NCBI GenBank assembly: GCA_947643145.1
Contig: CANRVD010000022.1
Coordinates: 1 to 40,865 of the forward strand
Length of the DNA stretch: 40,865 nucleotides
Reading direction: 5' to 3'
From: an uncultured bacterium
GTDB taxonomy: Bacteria > Bacillota > Clostridia > Lachnospirales > Lachnospiraceae
Part shown: positions 23,693 to 31,437 of the stretch, in pieces
How positions within the stretch are numbered: the stretch's first letter is position 1
Layout: each line of letters starts with the position of its first letter
Made by a program: the position numbers and the translations under genes
The notes under the pieces: model-generated
Database searches by the model: none
What the model was told of the DNA's origin: nothing
Seen by the model: only the letters and a program-made list of their open reading frames with translations

Positions 23693-24883
23693 TTACTGTA
23701 TCTGCTCATATAAAGGTTTTCGCACCTTCTTTCTGGTAAGCTCTACCAGTCCAAGTTTCGTCATATCCACAAGGTTTACCGGTACTGTATCCCTGCCAAG
23801 TTCCCGGCGGAAAGTTTCTAACAGTTCTTTGTTTGCTTCCTCAGAATCCATATCTATAAAATCCACTAAAATAATTCCAGAGAGATTTCGCAGACGGATT
23901 TGTACCGCAATTTCCTTTGCCGCTTCCAGATTTACTTTTAAAAAATTCTTTCTGGCATCTTTCTTTTTAATGGCTTTTCCGGTATTGACATCAATCACAA
24001 CAAGTGCTTCTGTCGGCTGGATAACCAGATACGCTCCATTTTTCAGCCAGACCTTGGGCAGCAGTGCCTTTTCAATGGTTCTTCCAATATCAAATACGGA
24101 TTCCATTTTCCCATGCTCTGGATTCCACAGTAAAACCTCCGGCACATCCTTCCATCCGCTCCTGTCTAAAAACTCTTTCGCTGATGTAAAAATTTCCTCA
24201 TCATCTGTCAAAACCTCACCTGCATTTTCCTGAGAAATACTTTGTATGCTCTCAAGATATGCCGGCGGTGCCTGATACAGACAGCTAAACTGCTTTTTAT
24301 GCTTTCCAAAGACAATCAGCTTCTCTAAACGACTCTCTAACCGGTCAATTTCCCTCTCCAAGTCTTCTTTGGAAGCAGAGGCACTATTTGTACGGGCAAG
24401 AAGTCCATATCCTTTACGGTTGCAATATTCCTGTAAAAATTCCTGCAAATCCTTTCTAACCTGCTTGTCCTTGATCTTTTTGGAAACACAGGCTTTTTTC
24501 TCTCCAATAGACAGCACAACATATTTTCCGGGAAACTCCAGATTTCCGGTGAGGGTAGGCGGTTTTGTCTTCACTGCCTCCCGCTCGACCTGCACGATAA
24601 TCTCATCTCCTGTCAGAACCCGGTTCTGCCCATGAATCACACTGTCTGTATGTACCGGGCAAAAATCAGCCTTCAGAGGCAGATATCCCATCTGTCCCTG
24701 TTCAAATTCCACAAATGCAGCATGAATGTTTTTTACAATATTTCGTACCTTTCCAACATAGATATTTCCAAGGATTCCCTCTGACTGCGCCCGCTCTATC
24801 TGCAGCTGCCGGATTCGGCCCTCTTCTGTCCATGCCGTAATCAGCCTGTCCTCCTGCCTTGTAATCAAAAGCTGGTTTTTCAC
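23693..24883 (-). CDS. rng: Ribonuclease G/E family protein, short form
   Basis: Endoribonuclease of the RNase E/G family, acting on rRNA precursors and mRNA. The N-terminal S1 domain (about 30-120) has G-N-I-Y-V-G-K-V, and the catalytic DNase-like part has V-V-I-D-V-N-T-G-K and L-V-D-F-I-D-M, holding the two metal-binding aspartates. At 396 residues it stops at L-T-R-K-K-V-R-K-P-L-Y-E, just before the zinc-link C-P-x-C-x-G motif of E. coli RNase E/G, which is absent. The start is GTG at 24883 (or 24886), with GGAGG upstream, 13 bases after the TIGR03936 stop. The longer open frame to 25039 overlaps that gene and is not used. Confidence 0.9.
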   Translation of the reverse strand: MKNQLLITRQEDRLITAWTEEGRIRQLQIERAQSEGILGNIYVGKVRNIVKNIHAAFVEFEQGQMGYLPLKADFCPVHTDSVIHGQNRVLTGDEIIVQVEREAVKTKPPTLTGNLEFPGKYVVLSIGEKKACVSKKIKDKQVRKDLQEFLQEYCNRKGYGLLARTNSASASKEDLEREIDRLESRLEKLIVFGKHKKQFSCLYQAPPAYLESIQSISQENAGEVLTDDEEIFTSAKEFLDRSGWKDVPEVLLWNPEHGKMESVFDIGRTIEKALLPKVWLKNGAYLVIQPTEALVVIDVNTGKAIKKKDARKNFLKVNLEAAKEIAVQIRLRNLSGIILVDFIDMDSEEANKELLETFRRELGRDTVPVNLVDMTKLGLVELTRKKVRKPLYEQIQ

Positions 24884-24896
24884 CACATCCCCTCCT

Positions 24897-25712
24897 TTAC
24901 TTAGGGCAGGCTCTTCCATATTCCGAAAGCGGAACCAGCCTGCATGGAATTTCGCTTGACAATGTATGGATTTCCCCCTTTTTCGCATCCCCATCCGCAT
25001 ACATCTCCAGTCTGTGGATCTGATAGGAATACCCATCATATTCCTTTTCCTCCTGCGTACACAAGGCTTCCAACACTAATTCCGGTTTAATATTTACAAT
25101 ACTTCCTGCCGTTAGCTGCATATAGAGTACCGGAAGGTATTCCTTGGTATCAAGCGTTATTTCTCCATATCTGCCCCCGGTAAAGGCTTCAAACTCGTCC
25201 CTGTCGTCTGTCAGTTTATAGATATTTTCCCGGATATCAACCATTTTTTCCGAGCGTTTTGTCTTTTTTACAATTTCAATGGCATCCCTTGCTGCAAACC
25301 TTCTGGCAGCCTCTTTTCGCTGCTCCTTCTCCGTCAGAAAACTTGTCCTTCCAGGCTTTACTGTTATCAGATAATCACAGGCCGCCAACACAGCCATAGA
25401 CGTTTTCGACTCTTCTTCCAGTACAGTAAACTCCCTGACACGAATTTCATCATTCATCGCTGCATTCAGCCTTGCCACAAAATCCGTCACCGACTCACTA
25501 TCTTCTAAAACAATATCCAGATATTCCGCATCACTGGAAAGGCCAATTCCAAGCGGAGAAGCAAAAGACATAAGCTGATGCGGGGAAAAGCCCTGACTAT
25601 AACTCATTGCAATATCCGCTCTCCGAAAAGCCTTCTGAAAATAGCGCATCACATCAAGATGCCCTATAAAACGCATAGAACCGTTCTTGGAAAACTTAAT
25701 TCTCGCCTTCAT
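24897..25712 (-). CDS. TIGR03936 family protein (DUF2344, radical-SAM-associated)
   Basis: A 271-residue protein beginning M-K-A-R-I-K-F-S-K-x-G, with the F-I-G-H-L-D segment and S-Y-S-Q-G-F-S-P-H of DUF2344. This family occurs next to, or fused with, the TIGR03960 radical SAM protein and upstream of rng, as here. Its role is not established; association with rRNA or tRNA modification has been suggested from context only. It starts about 80 bases after the TIGR03960 stop and ends 13 bases before rng, so the three are likely one operon. Confidence 0.88.
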   Translation of the reverse strand: MKARIKFSKNGSMRFIGHLDVMRYFQKAFRRADIAMSYSQGFSPHQLMSFASPLGIGLSSDAEYLDIVLEDSESVTDFVARLNAAMNDEIRVREFTVLEEESKTSMAVLAACDYLITVKPGRTSFLTEKEQRKEAARRFAARDAIEIVKKTKRSEKMVDIRENIYKLTDDRDEFEAFTGGRYGEITLDTKEYLPVLYMQLTAGSIVNIKPELVLEALCTQEEKEYDGYSYQIHRLEMYADGDAKKGEIHTLSSEIPCRLVPLSEYGRACPK

Positions 25713-25790
25713 CCGTATTCCCCGCCTTTCTTAATTTTGAATGCTTTCCCCAAAACCCGGAAAGCATTTATACTACTGCTGAAAAATGTA

Positions 25791-27647
25791 TCATTCTTTA
25801 CATACACCACATGCAAACTTTGCGGCACCGCAGCCTGCACATTTGACACGGCAGTTTGGTGTTACTGTTTCTGCTTTGGCATTGTTATATTCCCGCAACA
25901 GAAAGTCCTTCGTCACGCCGATATCAATAAAATCCCAAGGAAACAGCTCGTCCTCCCCACGCTGCCTCTTTATATAAAAATCCATATCCACATGGAATTC
26001 CTGAAATGCCTCTACCCAGTTTTCATAGTGAAAAAACTCTGACCATGCATCATAGATACAGCCGCTTTCATATGCCCGCAAAATCACATCACAAAGCTTT
26101 CTGTCGCCTCTTGCAAAAATCCCTTCAAGCTCTGATACATCTGCATCATGGCAGTTATATTTAATACTCTTTGCATTTAACTGCCCCTTTACCTTATCAA
26201 GCAGGAAATACCTCTTTTCCTTTGCCTCTTCTTTTGAAACCATTGGCGACCATTGAAACGGCGTAAACGGCTTTGGCACAAAAATAGAGGTGCTTGTCAC
26301 AATACTTACCTTGCCATTCCGCTCTTCCTTTGGAATGGTATAATATTCCCTTGCAATTTTATCGGAAAGAACAGCAATTTCTTCAATATCTTCCCATGTC
26401 TCCCCTGGTAATCCCATCATAAAATAGAGCTTCACGCGGTTCCATCCGCCAAGAAATGCATCCTTTGCCCCCTTTAAAATAACCTCTTCCGTAAGGCCTT
26501 TATTAATCACGTTGCGCATTCGCTGCGACCCGGCCTCCGGCGCAAAGGTCAGGCTGCTCTTTCTGACATCCTGCACCTTTGACATTACATCCAGTGCAAA
26601 AGCATCAATCCGAAGGGAAGGCAGGGAAATATTGACTCCCTTACCCTGAAATTCATCTATCAGCCAGTAAACCAGCTCCGACAATTCCTTATAATCACTG
26701 GAACTTAAAGAGCTTAGGGAAATTTCATCATGTCCGGTAGAGCGTAACATCTCTCCCGCACGCCGCTTTAAAAACTCTAAACTCCTTGGCCTGATTGGCC
26801 GGTACAGCATGCCTGCCTGACAAAAACGGCATCCTCTGATACAGCCGCGCTGGATTTCCAGTACCACCCTGTCCTGTGTTATCTTGATATAAGGCACCAG
26901 CGGCTTCTTAGGATAAAAGGTATCTGACATATCCCTTTCCACCTGTTTTAGAACCTTTTTCGGTGCTTCCTTTACAATTGGATAAAAATCAGCCAGTGTC
27001 CCATCTTCCTGATATTTTACTTCATAAAATTGTGGAATATACATTCCGGGAATTCCTGCGGCTGCCTTTAAAAATTCTACCCTGTCCCTGCCAGATGCTT
27101 TCCATTCTTTATACGTATCTAACAGTTCATCATAAACCGTTTCCCCCTCGCCAATATAAAAGATATCAAAAAAGTCAGCAATTGGTTCCGGGTTGTAGGC
27201 ACAGGGACCGCCGCCAATTACAAAAATGTCCCCCTCTTTCCTGTCCTTTGCCCGAAGAGGGATTCCTGACAAGTCAAGAATCTGCAAAATATTGGTATAA
27301 CACATTTCATACTGCAGCGTAATGCCAAGGAAATCAAAATCCCTGACTGGCTCCTGGCTTTCCAGTGCAAAAAGCGGAATATTCTGCTCCCGCATGATTT
27401 TGTCCAAATCCATCCACGGGGAATAGACACGCTCACAGTAAGTATCCTCCCGTAGATTCAGCATATCATATAAAATCTGGATTCCCATATGGGACATCCC
27501 TATTTCATAAACATCTGGAAAACACATACAAAATCGGATATCTACCTTAGAAGGATTCTTCTTAACCATATTGATTTCGCCGCCAATATATCTTGCCGGC
27601 TTTTCTACCGATAAAAGTATCTCATCACTTAACGCCAGTTTTCTCAT
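25791..27647 (-). CDS. TIGR03960 family B12-binding/radical SAM protein
   Basis: A 618-residue protein with an N-terminal B12-binding-like domain (about 30-190, with the F-P-D-V-Y-E-I-G-M-S-H region) and a radical SAM domain whose cluster motif is C-I-R-G-C-R-F-C near residue 265. The end of the protein is cysteine-rich (C-R-V-K-C-A-G-C-G and C-G-V-C), which may bind a further cluster or zinc. The substrate is unknown. The ribosome site is weak (GAGAG) and only nine bases separate it from the gene before, which suggests coupling to the small membrane protein. Confidence 0.92.
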   Translation of the reverse strand: MRKLALSDEILLSVEKPARYIGGEINMVKKNPSKVDIRFCMCFPDVYEIGMSHMGIQILYDMLNLREDTYCERVYSPWMDLDKIMREQNIPLFALESQEPVRDFDFLGITLQYEMCYTNILQILDLSGIPLRAKDRKEGDIFVIGGGPCAYNPEPIADFFDIFYIGEGETVYDELLDTYKEWKASGRDRVEFLKAAAGIPGMYIPQFYEVKYQEDGTLADFYPIVKEAPKKVLKQVERDMSDTFYPKKPLVPYIKITQDRVVLEIQRGCIRGCRFCQAGMLYRPIRPRSLEFLKRRAGEMLRSTGHDEISLSSLSSSDYKELSELVYWLIDEFQGKGVNISLPSLRIDAFALDVMSKVQDVRKSSLTFAPEAGSQRMRNVINKGLTEEVILKGAKDAFLGGWNRVKLYFMMGLPGETWEDIEEIAVLSDKIAREYYTIPKEERNGKVSIVTSTSIFVPKPFTPFQWSPMVSKEEAKEKRYFLLDKVKGQLNAKSIKYNCHDADVSELEGIFARGDRKLCDVILRAYESGCIYDAWSEFFHYENWVEAFQEFHVDMDFYIKRQRGEDELFPWDFIDIGVTKDFLLREYNNAKAETVTPNCRVKCAGCGAAKFACGVCKE

Positions 27648-27656
27648 AAAAATCTC

Positions 27657-27968
27657 TCATTTCTTCTTTGAAATATTCTGTTTCATTACCTGTGTCACCT
27701 GATTTACAAGGCTTTCCCAGTGACTGTCATCAGAAAGTACCTGCTTTACATACTCCTTATCATATTCCTTATAGGAAAGCTGTAGATGGAAGGAAAGCAC
27801 CAGTACGAAAAAAAGCACCCCTGCAGTTACCATACGCAGTATGCCAAAGCGATGCCTTCCTTCCTCAATAGACGAATCCTCCTCCTGACTGTTAACAAAC
27901 CTTCTTTCTCTTCCAAATCCCGGTGTAAAAGAAGATTTTGCAAGCCGGATTTTCTCTGAACGGCTCAT
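27657..27968 (-). CDS. Small single-pass membrane protein, function unknown
   Basis: About 103 residues with a basic cytoplasmic N-terminal part, one transmembrane segment (R-M-V-T-A-G-V-L-F-F-V-L-V-L-S-F) and a C-terminal outer part of about 45 residues with no cysteines. I do not recognise a family. I placed the start at ATG 27968, which has GGGGAGG eight bases upstream; an ATG at 28013 would add 15 acidic and glycine-rich residues but lacks a good ribosome site. It is nine bases upstream of the TIGR03960 gene, so it probably leads the TIGR03960-TIGR03936-rng operon. Confidence 0.7.
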   Translation of the reverse strand: MSRSEKIRLAKSSFTPGFGRERRFVNSQEEDSSIEEGRHRFGILRMVTAGVLFFVLVLSFHLQLSYKEYDKEYVKQVLSDDSHWESLVNQVTQVMKQNISKKK

Positions 27969-28170
27969 CTGCCGTTCCTCCCCTCCATCATATCCATTAT
28001 AATCCATATTCATTTCACCACGCCCTTTCCTGCTTTTAAAGCCAATTACCCGTCAAGCTTGGCTTTGCTTTTCAGTAAAAAGTATGCGTGATTTTTCTTA
28101 TTTATGTTAAATCATTACCATTCAAGGCAAATTCATGACAATAAAATTTTACGAAACATGATTTCTATTG

Positions 28171-28229
28171 TTTCAGAAACCAAACAAACTCTTCGTGCTT
28201 GCACGTAAGAGGCCGCTTGGTTTCTGAAA
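28171..28229. repeat. Nested hairpin element with CGTGCTTGCACGTAAGAG core
   Basis: TTTCAGAAACCAA (28171-28183) pairs exactly with TTGGTTTCTGAAA (28217-28229). Inside, CTCTT/AAGAG and CGTGC/GCACG continue the stem to a TT loop. The 18-base core at 28194-28211 is identical to the loop of the element at 11521-11683. It starts four bases beyond the gpsA stop but no U-run follows on that strand. The rest of the 28014-28232 gap is AT-rich with no gene seen. Confidence 0.7.
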
Positions 28230-28232
28230 GAG

Positions 28233-29258
28233 TCAAGCCTTGCCGTCATCAATCCACCCAAGGTCAGGATACTCCATACAGCGGTCTCTTGTCAGAAGCT
28301 TTTTAATCGCTTCATTTACATCCGCTCCCTCAAAAAGCACCTGACAAATCTGCTCCACAATCGGCATGGTAACATTATACTTTTTTGCCAGCATATATAC
28401 TGCCTTAGCAGAATAGACACCCTCCACTACCTGTTTTACTTCTTCTAATGCCTCTTTTACCGAGCGTCCCTGTCCAATCAGATAACCGGCATTGTGATTC
28501 CGGCTGTGGTTACTGGTACAGGTAACAATCAAATCGCCAATCCCAGATAAACCGCCGATTGTCTCCATCTTTGCGCCCATTGCAACACCCAGACGGGAAA
28601 TTTCTGTAATTCCCCTTGTAATTAGCGCTGCCTTTGTATTATCACCAAAACCAAGGCCATCACAGACACCTGCCGCCAGCGCAATGACATTTTTTACAGA
28701 ACCGCCAAGCTCAATTCCAATAATATCAGGGCTGATATACACCCTAAAGTTATCATTCATAAAAATTTCCTGGATATAAATGGCAGATGCTTTATTCGTA
28801 CTGCCCACCACCACTGTTGTAGGCATCCCAATGGCTACCTCCTCCGCATGGCTTGGGCCGGAAAAAACAGATACATCTGCCTGCGGGATTTCTTCCACCA
28901 GAATATCACGAAGTGTTTTTAAAGAAGCTTCCTCAATTCCCTTTGCCGCATTTACAATTCGCTGTCCCTGTGGAAGCAGGGGAGCTGCCATCTTTGCCGT
29001 ACTTCTGACGAAAGGAGACGCAACAGTAAACACCAGCAAATCCCTGTCAGCACAGGCCATCTCCAAATCACTTGTGACTACAACGGAATCCGGAAGCATG
29101 ATACCCGGAAGGCGGTCCTTATGCTCCCTGTTTTTAAGAAGCATGGTAACCTCTTCTTCTATCTTCGACCAGAGGATTACTTCATGCCCCTGCTTTGCTA
29201 ACATAATTGCCAGCGCTGTTCCCCAGCTTCCTGCACCCAAAAAACTAATCTTGCCCAT
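28233..29258 (-). CDS. gpsA: Glycerol-3-phosphate dehydrogenase [NAD(P)+]
   Basis: Makes sn-glycerol 3-phosphate from dihydroxyacetone phosphate for membrane lipid synthesis. The 341-residue protein has the Rossmann motif G-A-G-S-W-G-T-A-L-A at residues 6-15 and the conserved V-K-N-V-I-A-L-A-A-G and G-L-S-G-I-G-D-L segments, typical of GpsA. GGAGGGG precedes the ATG. It follows plsY by 19 bases; together they give the first two steps of phosphatidate synthesis. The der-plsY-gpsA order is common in Firmicutes. Confidence 0.96.
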   Translation of the reverse strand: MGKISFLGAGSWGTALAIMLAKQGHEVILWSKIEEEVTMLLKNREHKDRLPGIMLPDSVVVTSDLEMACADRDLLVFTVASPFVRSTAKMAAPLLPQGQRIVNAAKGIEEASLKTLRDILVEEIPQADVSVFSGPSHAEEVAIGMPTTVVVGSTNKASAIYIQEIFMNDNFRVYISPDIIGIELGGSVKNVIALAAGVCDGLGFGDNTKAALITRGITEISRLGVAMGAKMETIGGLSGIGDLIVTCTSNHSRNHNAGYLIGQGRSVKEALEEVKQVVEGVYSAKAVYMLAKKYNVTMPIVEQICQVLFEGADVNEAIKKLLTRDRCMEYPDLGWIDDGKA

Positions 29259-29277
29259 CTATTGTCCCCTCCTTTTC

Positions 29278-29901
29278 TTATTTCCTTTTCCAAAGTTTAT
29301 TTTCATTACCATGAATCAGTCTTATAATATTTTCACGATGCTGAAAATATGCAAAAAGTGTAAACAAAAGACTGATAAGCATCATATGTATAAAATGTTC
29401 TTCCCCATGATGATAAATAAGCGTATTGGCCGGAATATACCATGCAACAAACAAAGAGCCAACGGATACATAGCGTGTCAGAGCCACTACCACAATAAAA
29501 ATAGCTAACCCAACCGGAATCATAATGGGGTGCGCAGCAGACATAACAACAGCAGACGTTACCGCAATTCCCTTTCCGCCTTTAAATCCCAGATAAAAAG
29601 GATAGTTATGCCCTAACACGACTCCTAGTCCGCAATAGAGGCACAAAAGATACCAGTAAGTCTGTGTCTCAAAACAGAAACGAATCAGTAAAATCGGTAC
29701 AACCGCCTTAGCCAAATCCCCGACAAATGTTATAATGGCAGGTACAACACCAAAGTTGCGAAGCACATTTGTAGTTCCTGCATTCCCGCTTCCCAGTTTA
29801 CGGATATCCTTACGAAAAAATCTTCCCACAAAATATCCGCTGGAAATACATCCACAAAAATATCCTGCTACCAGACACAAAATGATTTCCACATAATTCA
29901 T
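29278..29901 (-). CDS. plsY: Glycerol-3-phosphate acyltransferase PlsY
   Basis: Membrane acyltransferase that uses acyl-phosphate to acylate glycerol 3-phosphate. About five transmembrane segments in 207 residues. The conserved loops G-S-G-N-A-G-T-T-N near residue 38 and G-H-N-Y-P-F-Y-L-G-F-K-G-G-K-G near residue 100 are present. I chose ATG at 29901; GGGG lies six bases upstream. The frame could begin at 29913, inside that ribosome site. The leader has the hairpin shared with mreC. It lies 36 bases after der. Confidence 0.94.
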   Translation of the reverse strand: MNYVEIILCLVAGYFCGCISSGYFVGRFFRKDIRKLGSGNAGTTNVLRNFGVVPAIITFVGDLAKAVVPILLIRFCFETQTYWYLLCLYCGLGVVLGHNYPFYLGFKGGKGIAVTSAVVMSAAHPIMIPVGLAIFIVVVALTRYVSVGSLFVAWYIPANTLIYHHGEEHFIHMMLISLLFTLFAYFQHRENIIRLIHGNENKLWKRK

Positions 29902-29907
29902 TGTTAA

Positions 29908-29931
29908 CCCCATTTCCGCGCCCTATGCGCA
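29908..29931 (-). promoter_or_regulatory. GCGC hairpin joined to plsY Shine-Dalgarno site
   Basis: Minus-strand TGCGCA, a short loop and GCGC form a small stem running directly into GGAAATGGGG. Nearly the same string precedes mreC (9587-9609). Confidence 0.4.
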
Positions 29932-29937
29932 TTTCAC

Positions 29938-31260
29938 TCATGACTTTTCTTTCCGTTCCCTGATTAAAAACTTTAACGGTGTTCCTGCAAAGCCAAATGC
30001 CTCCCGTATCTTGTTTTCAAGATATCTTGTATAAGAAAAATGCATTAATTTTTTATCATTAACAAAAACAACAAACGTAGGCGGTTTTACACTGACCTGC
30101 GTCATATAGTATATTTTCAGCCGCCTGCCCTTATCAGACGGAGGCTGCTGCATTGCCACAGCCTCTGTTAAGATTTCATTTAATACTCCTGTCGCAATCC
30201 GAAGCTGATGGTTCTGGATGACAACATCAAGCACATCAAAAAGCTTATAAATCCTCTGTCCTGTTACGGCAGAGATAAAAATAATTTCTGCATACGGCAG
30301 GAAGGAAAGGACATTCCTGATTTTATTCGTATATTCCTTAACAGAATGGTTATCCTTTTCGATTGCATCCCATTTGTTCACCGCAATAATCATTCCGCGT
30401 CCTCTGTCATGGGCAATTCCTGCAATTTTGGCATCCTGCTCCGTGACTCCTTCTGTCGCATCAATCACAAGAACGACCACATCTGCACGCTCTACTGCCG
30501 ATACTGTCCGCAAAATACTGTACCGCTCTATTTCTTCTTTGATTTTATTCTTACGGCGCAGACCTGCTGTATCAATAAAGACATATTCTTTCTCTTCCCA
30601 GGTAACAGAAGTATCAATTGCATCACGCGTGGTTCCTGCCACGTCTGATACAATCACACGGTTCTCTCCCAAAAGTTTATTGATAATCGACGATTTCCCT
30701 ACGTTTGGCTTTCCAACAATCGCCACACGTGGCCTTTCATCCTCCATATCCTCCACATCATTCGGAAAAAGTGCCGTAACCTCGTCTAACATATCACCTA
30801 TTCCCAGCTTTCCAATGGAAGAAACCGGATGCGGGTCCCCAATTCCCAGATTATAAAACTCATAGACATCCGGCATCAGCTTATCAAAGTTATCCACCTT
30901 ATTGACGACAAGGACAACTTTCTTTTTCGCTTTCCGTAACATATCTGCAACTTTATAATCGGAATCAACAAGCCCCTGCTTAACATCTACAATAAACATG
31001 ACAACATCTGCCATTTCAATTGCCATCTCTGCCTGCTCTCTCATATCACGAAGCATCTGGTTTGTGCTCTCCGGCTCAATTCCACCGGTATCCATAATTG
31101 TAAAATTATAATTCAACCAGGATACATCGGCATAAATCCTATCCCTTGTCACACCAGGCGTATCTTTTACAATCGCAATCCTCTCCCCGGCTAACATATT
31201 AAAAAGCGTGGATTTTCCTACATTCGGTCTTCCCACTATCGCTACGATCGGTTTACTCAC
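29938..31260 (-). CDS. der: Ribosome biogenesis GTPase Der (EngA)
   Basis: Double GTPase needed for 50S subunit assembly. The 440-residue protein has two G domains, with P-loops G-R-P-N-V-G-K-S-T (residues 8-16) and G-K-P-N-V-G-K-S-S (near 183), the matching D-T-G-G and D-T-A-G motifs, N-K-V-D and N-K-W-D, and a C-terminal KH-like domain from about 355. The start codon is GTG with GGAGG five bases upstream. It is followed closely by plsY and gpsA. Confidence 0.97.
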   Translation of the reverse strand: MSKPIVAIVGRPNVGKSTLFNMLAGERIAIVKDTPGVTRDRIYADVSWLNYNFTIMDTGGIEPESTNQMLRDMREQAEMAIEMADVVMFIVDVKQGLVDSDYKVADMLRKAKKKVVLVVNKVDNFDKLMPDVYEFYNLGIGDPHPVSSIGKLGIGDMLDEVTALFPNDVEDMEDERPRVAIVGKPNVGKSSIINKLLGENRVIVSDVAGTTRDAIDTSVTWEEKEYVFIDTAGLRRKNKIKEEIERYSILRTVSAVERADVVVLVIDATEGVTEQDAKIAGIAHDRGRGMIIAVNKWDAIEKDNHSVKEYTNKIRNVLSFLPYAEIIFISAVTGQRIYKLFDVLDVVIQNHQLRIATGVLNEILTEAVAMQQPPSDKGRRLKIYYMTQVSVKPPTFVVFVNDKKLMHFSYTRYLENKIREAFGFAGTPLKFLIRERKEKS

Positions 31261-31328
31261 ATCTTCCTCCGTTCTGTTGCTTCCATCATCCTGCCAGCAA
31301 TAGCAAAGAATGACTTAGTTTCACTTAA

Positions 31329-31435
31329 GCGGTGTTTTTTACCGCATTTTGAGAGAAGAATCGCTTTGCGATTCTTCATAGATGCGACATAGATTTACTT
31401 AGCGAGTTCTTTCGAGCTTAGTAAGTCTTCGCATC
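31329..31435. repeat. Cluster of three hairpins between the FKBP and der genes
   Basis: GCGGT/ACCGC (31329-31345), a perfect 10-bp stem GAAGAATCGC/GCGATTCTTC with a TTT loop (31355-31377), and a longer stem GATGCGA/TCGCATC enclosing TTACTTAGC/GCTTAGTAA (31381-31435). The last begins two bases after the stop codon of the FKBP-like gene on the minus strand and could act as its terminator, though no U-run follows. The stem-TTT-stem style resembles the double-hairpin leaders. Confidence 0.6.
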
Positions 31436-31437
31436 TT

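Noticed and set aside
24884..25039. N-terminal extension of RNase G by 52 residues
   Set aside because: The extension overlaps the end of the TIGR03936 gene, has no ribosome site, and the family begins at the GTG preceded by GGAGG.
28171..28229. Hairpin after gpsA taken as an intrinsic terminator
   Set aside because: The stem is strong but no U-run follows on the minus strand, and its tip sequence recurs in another palindrome, so it is listed as a repeat.
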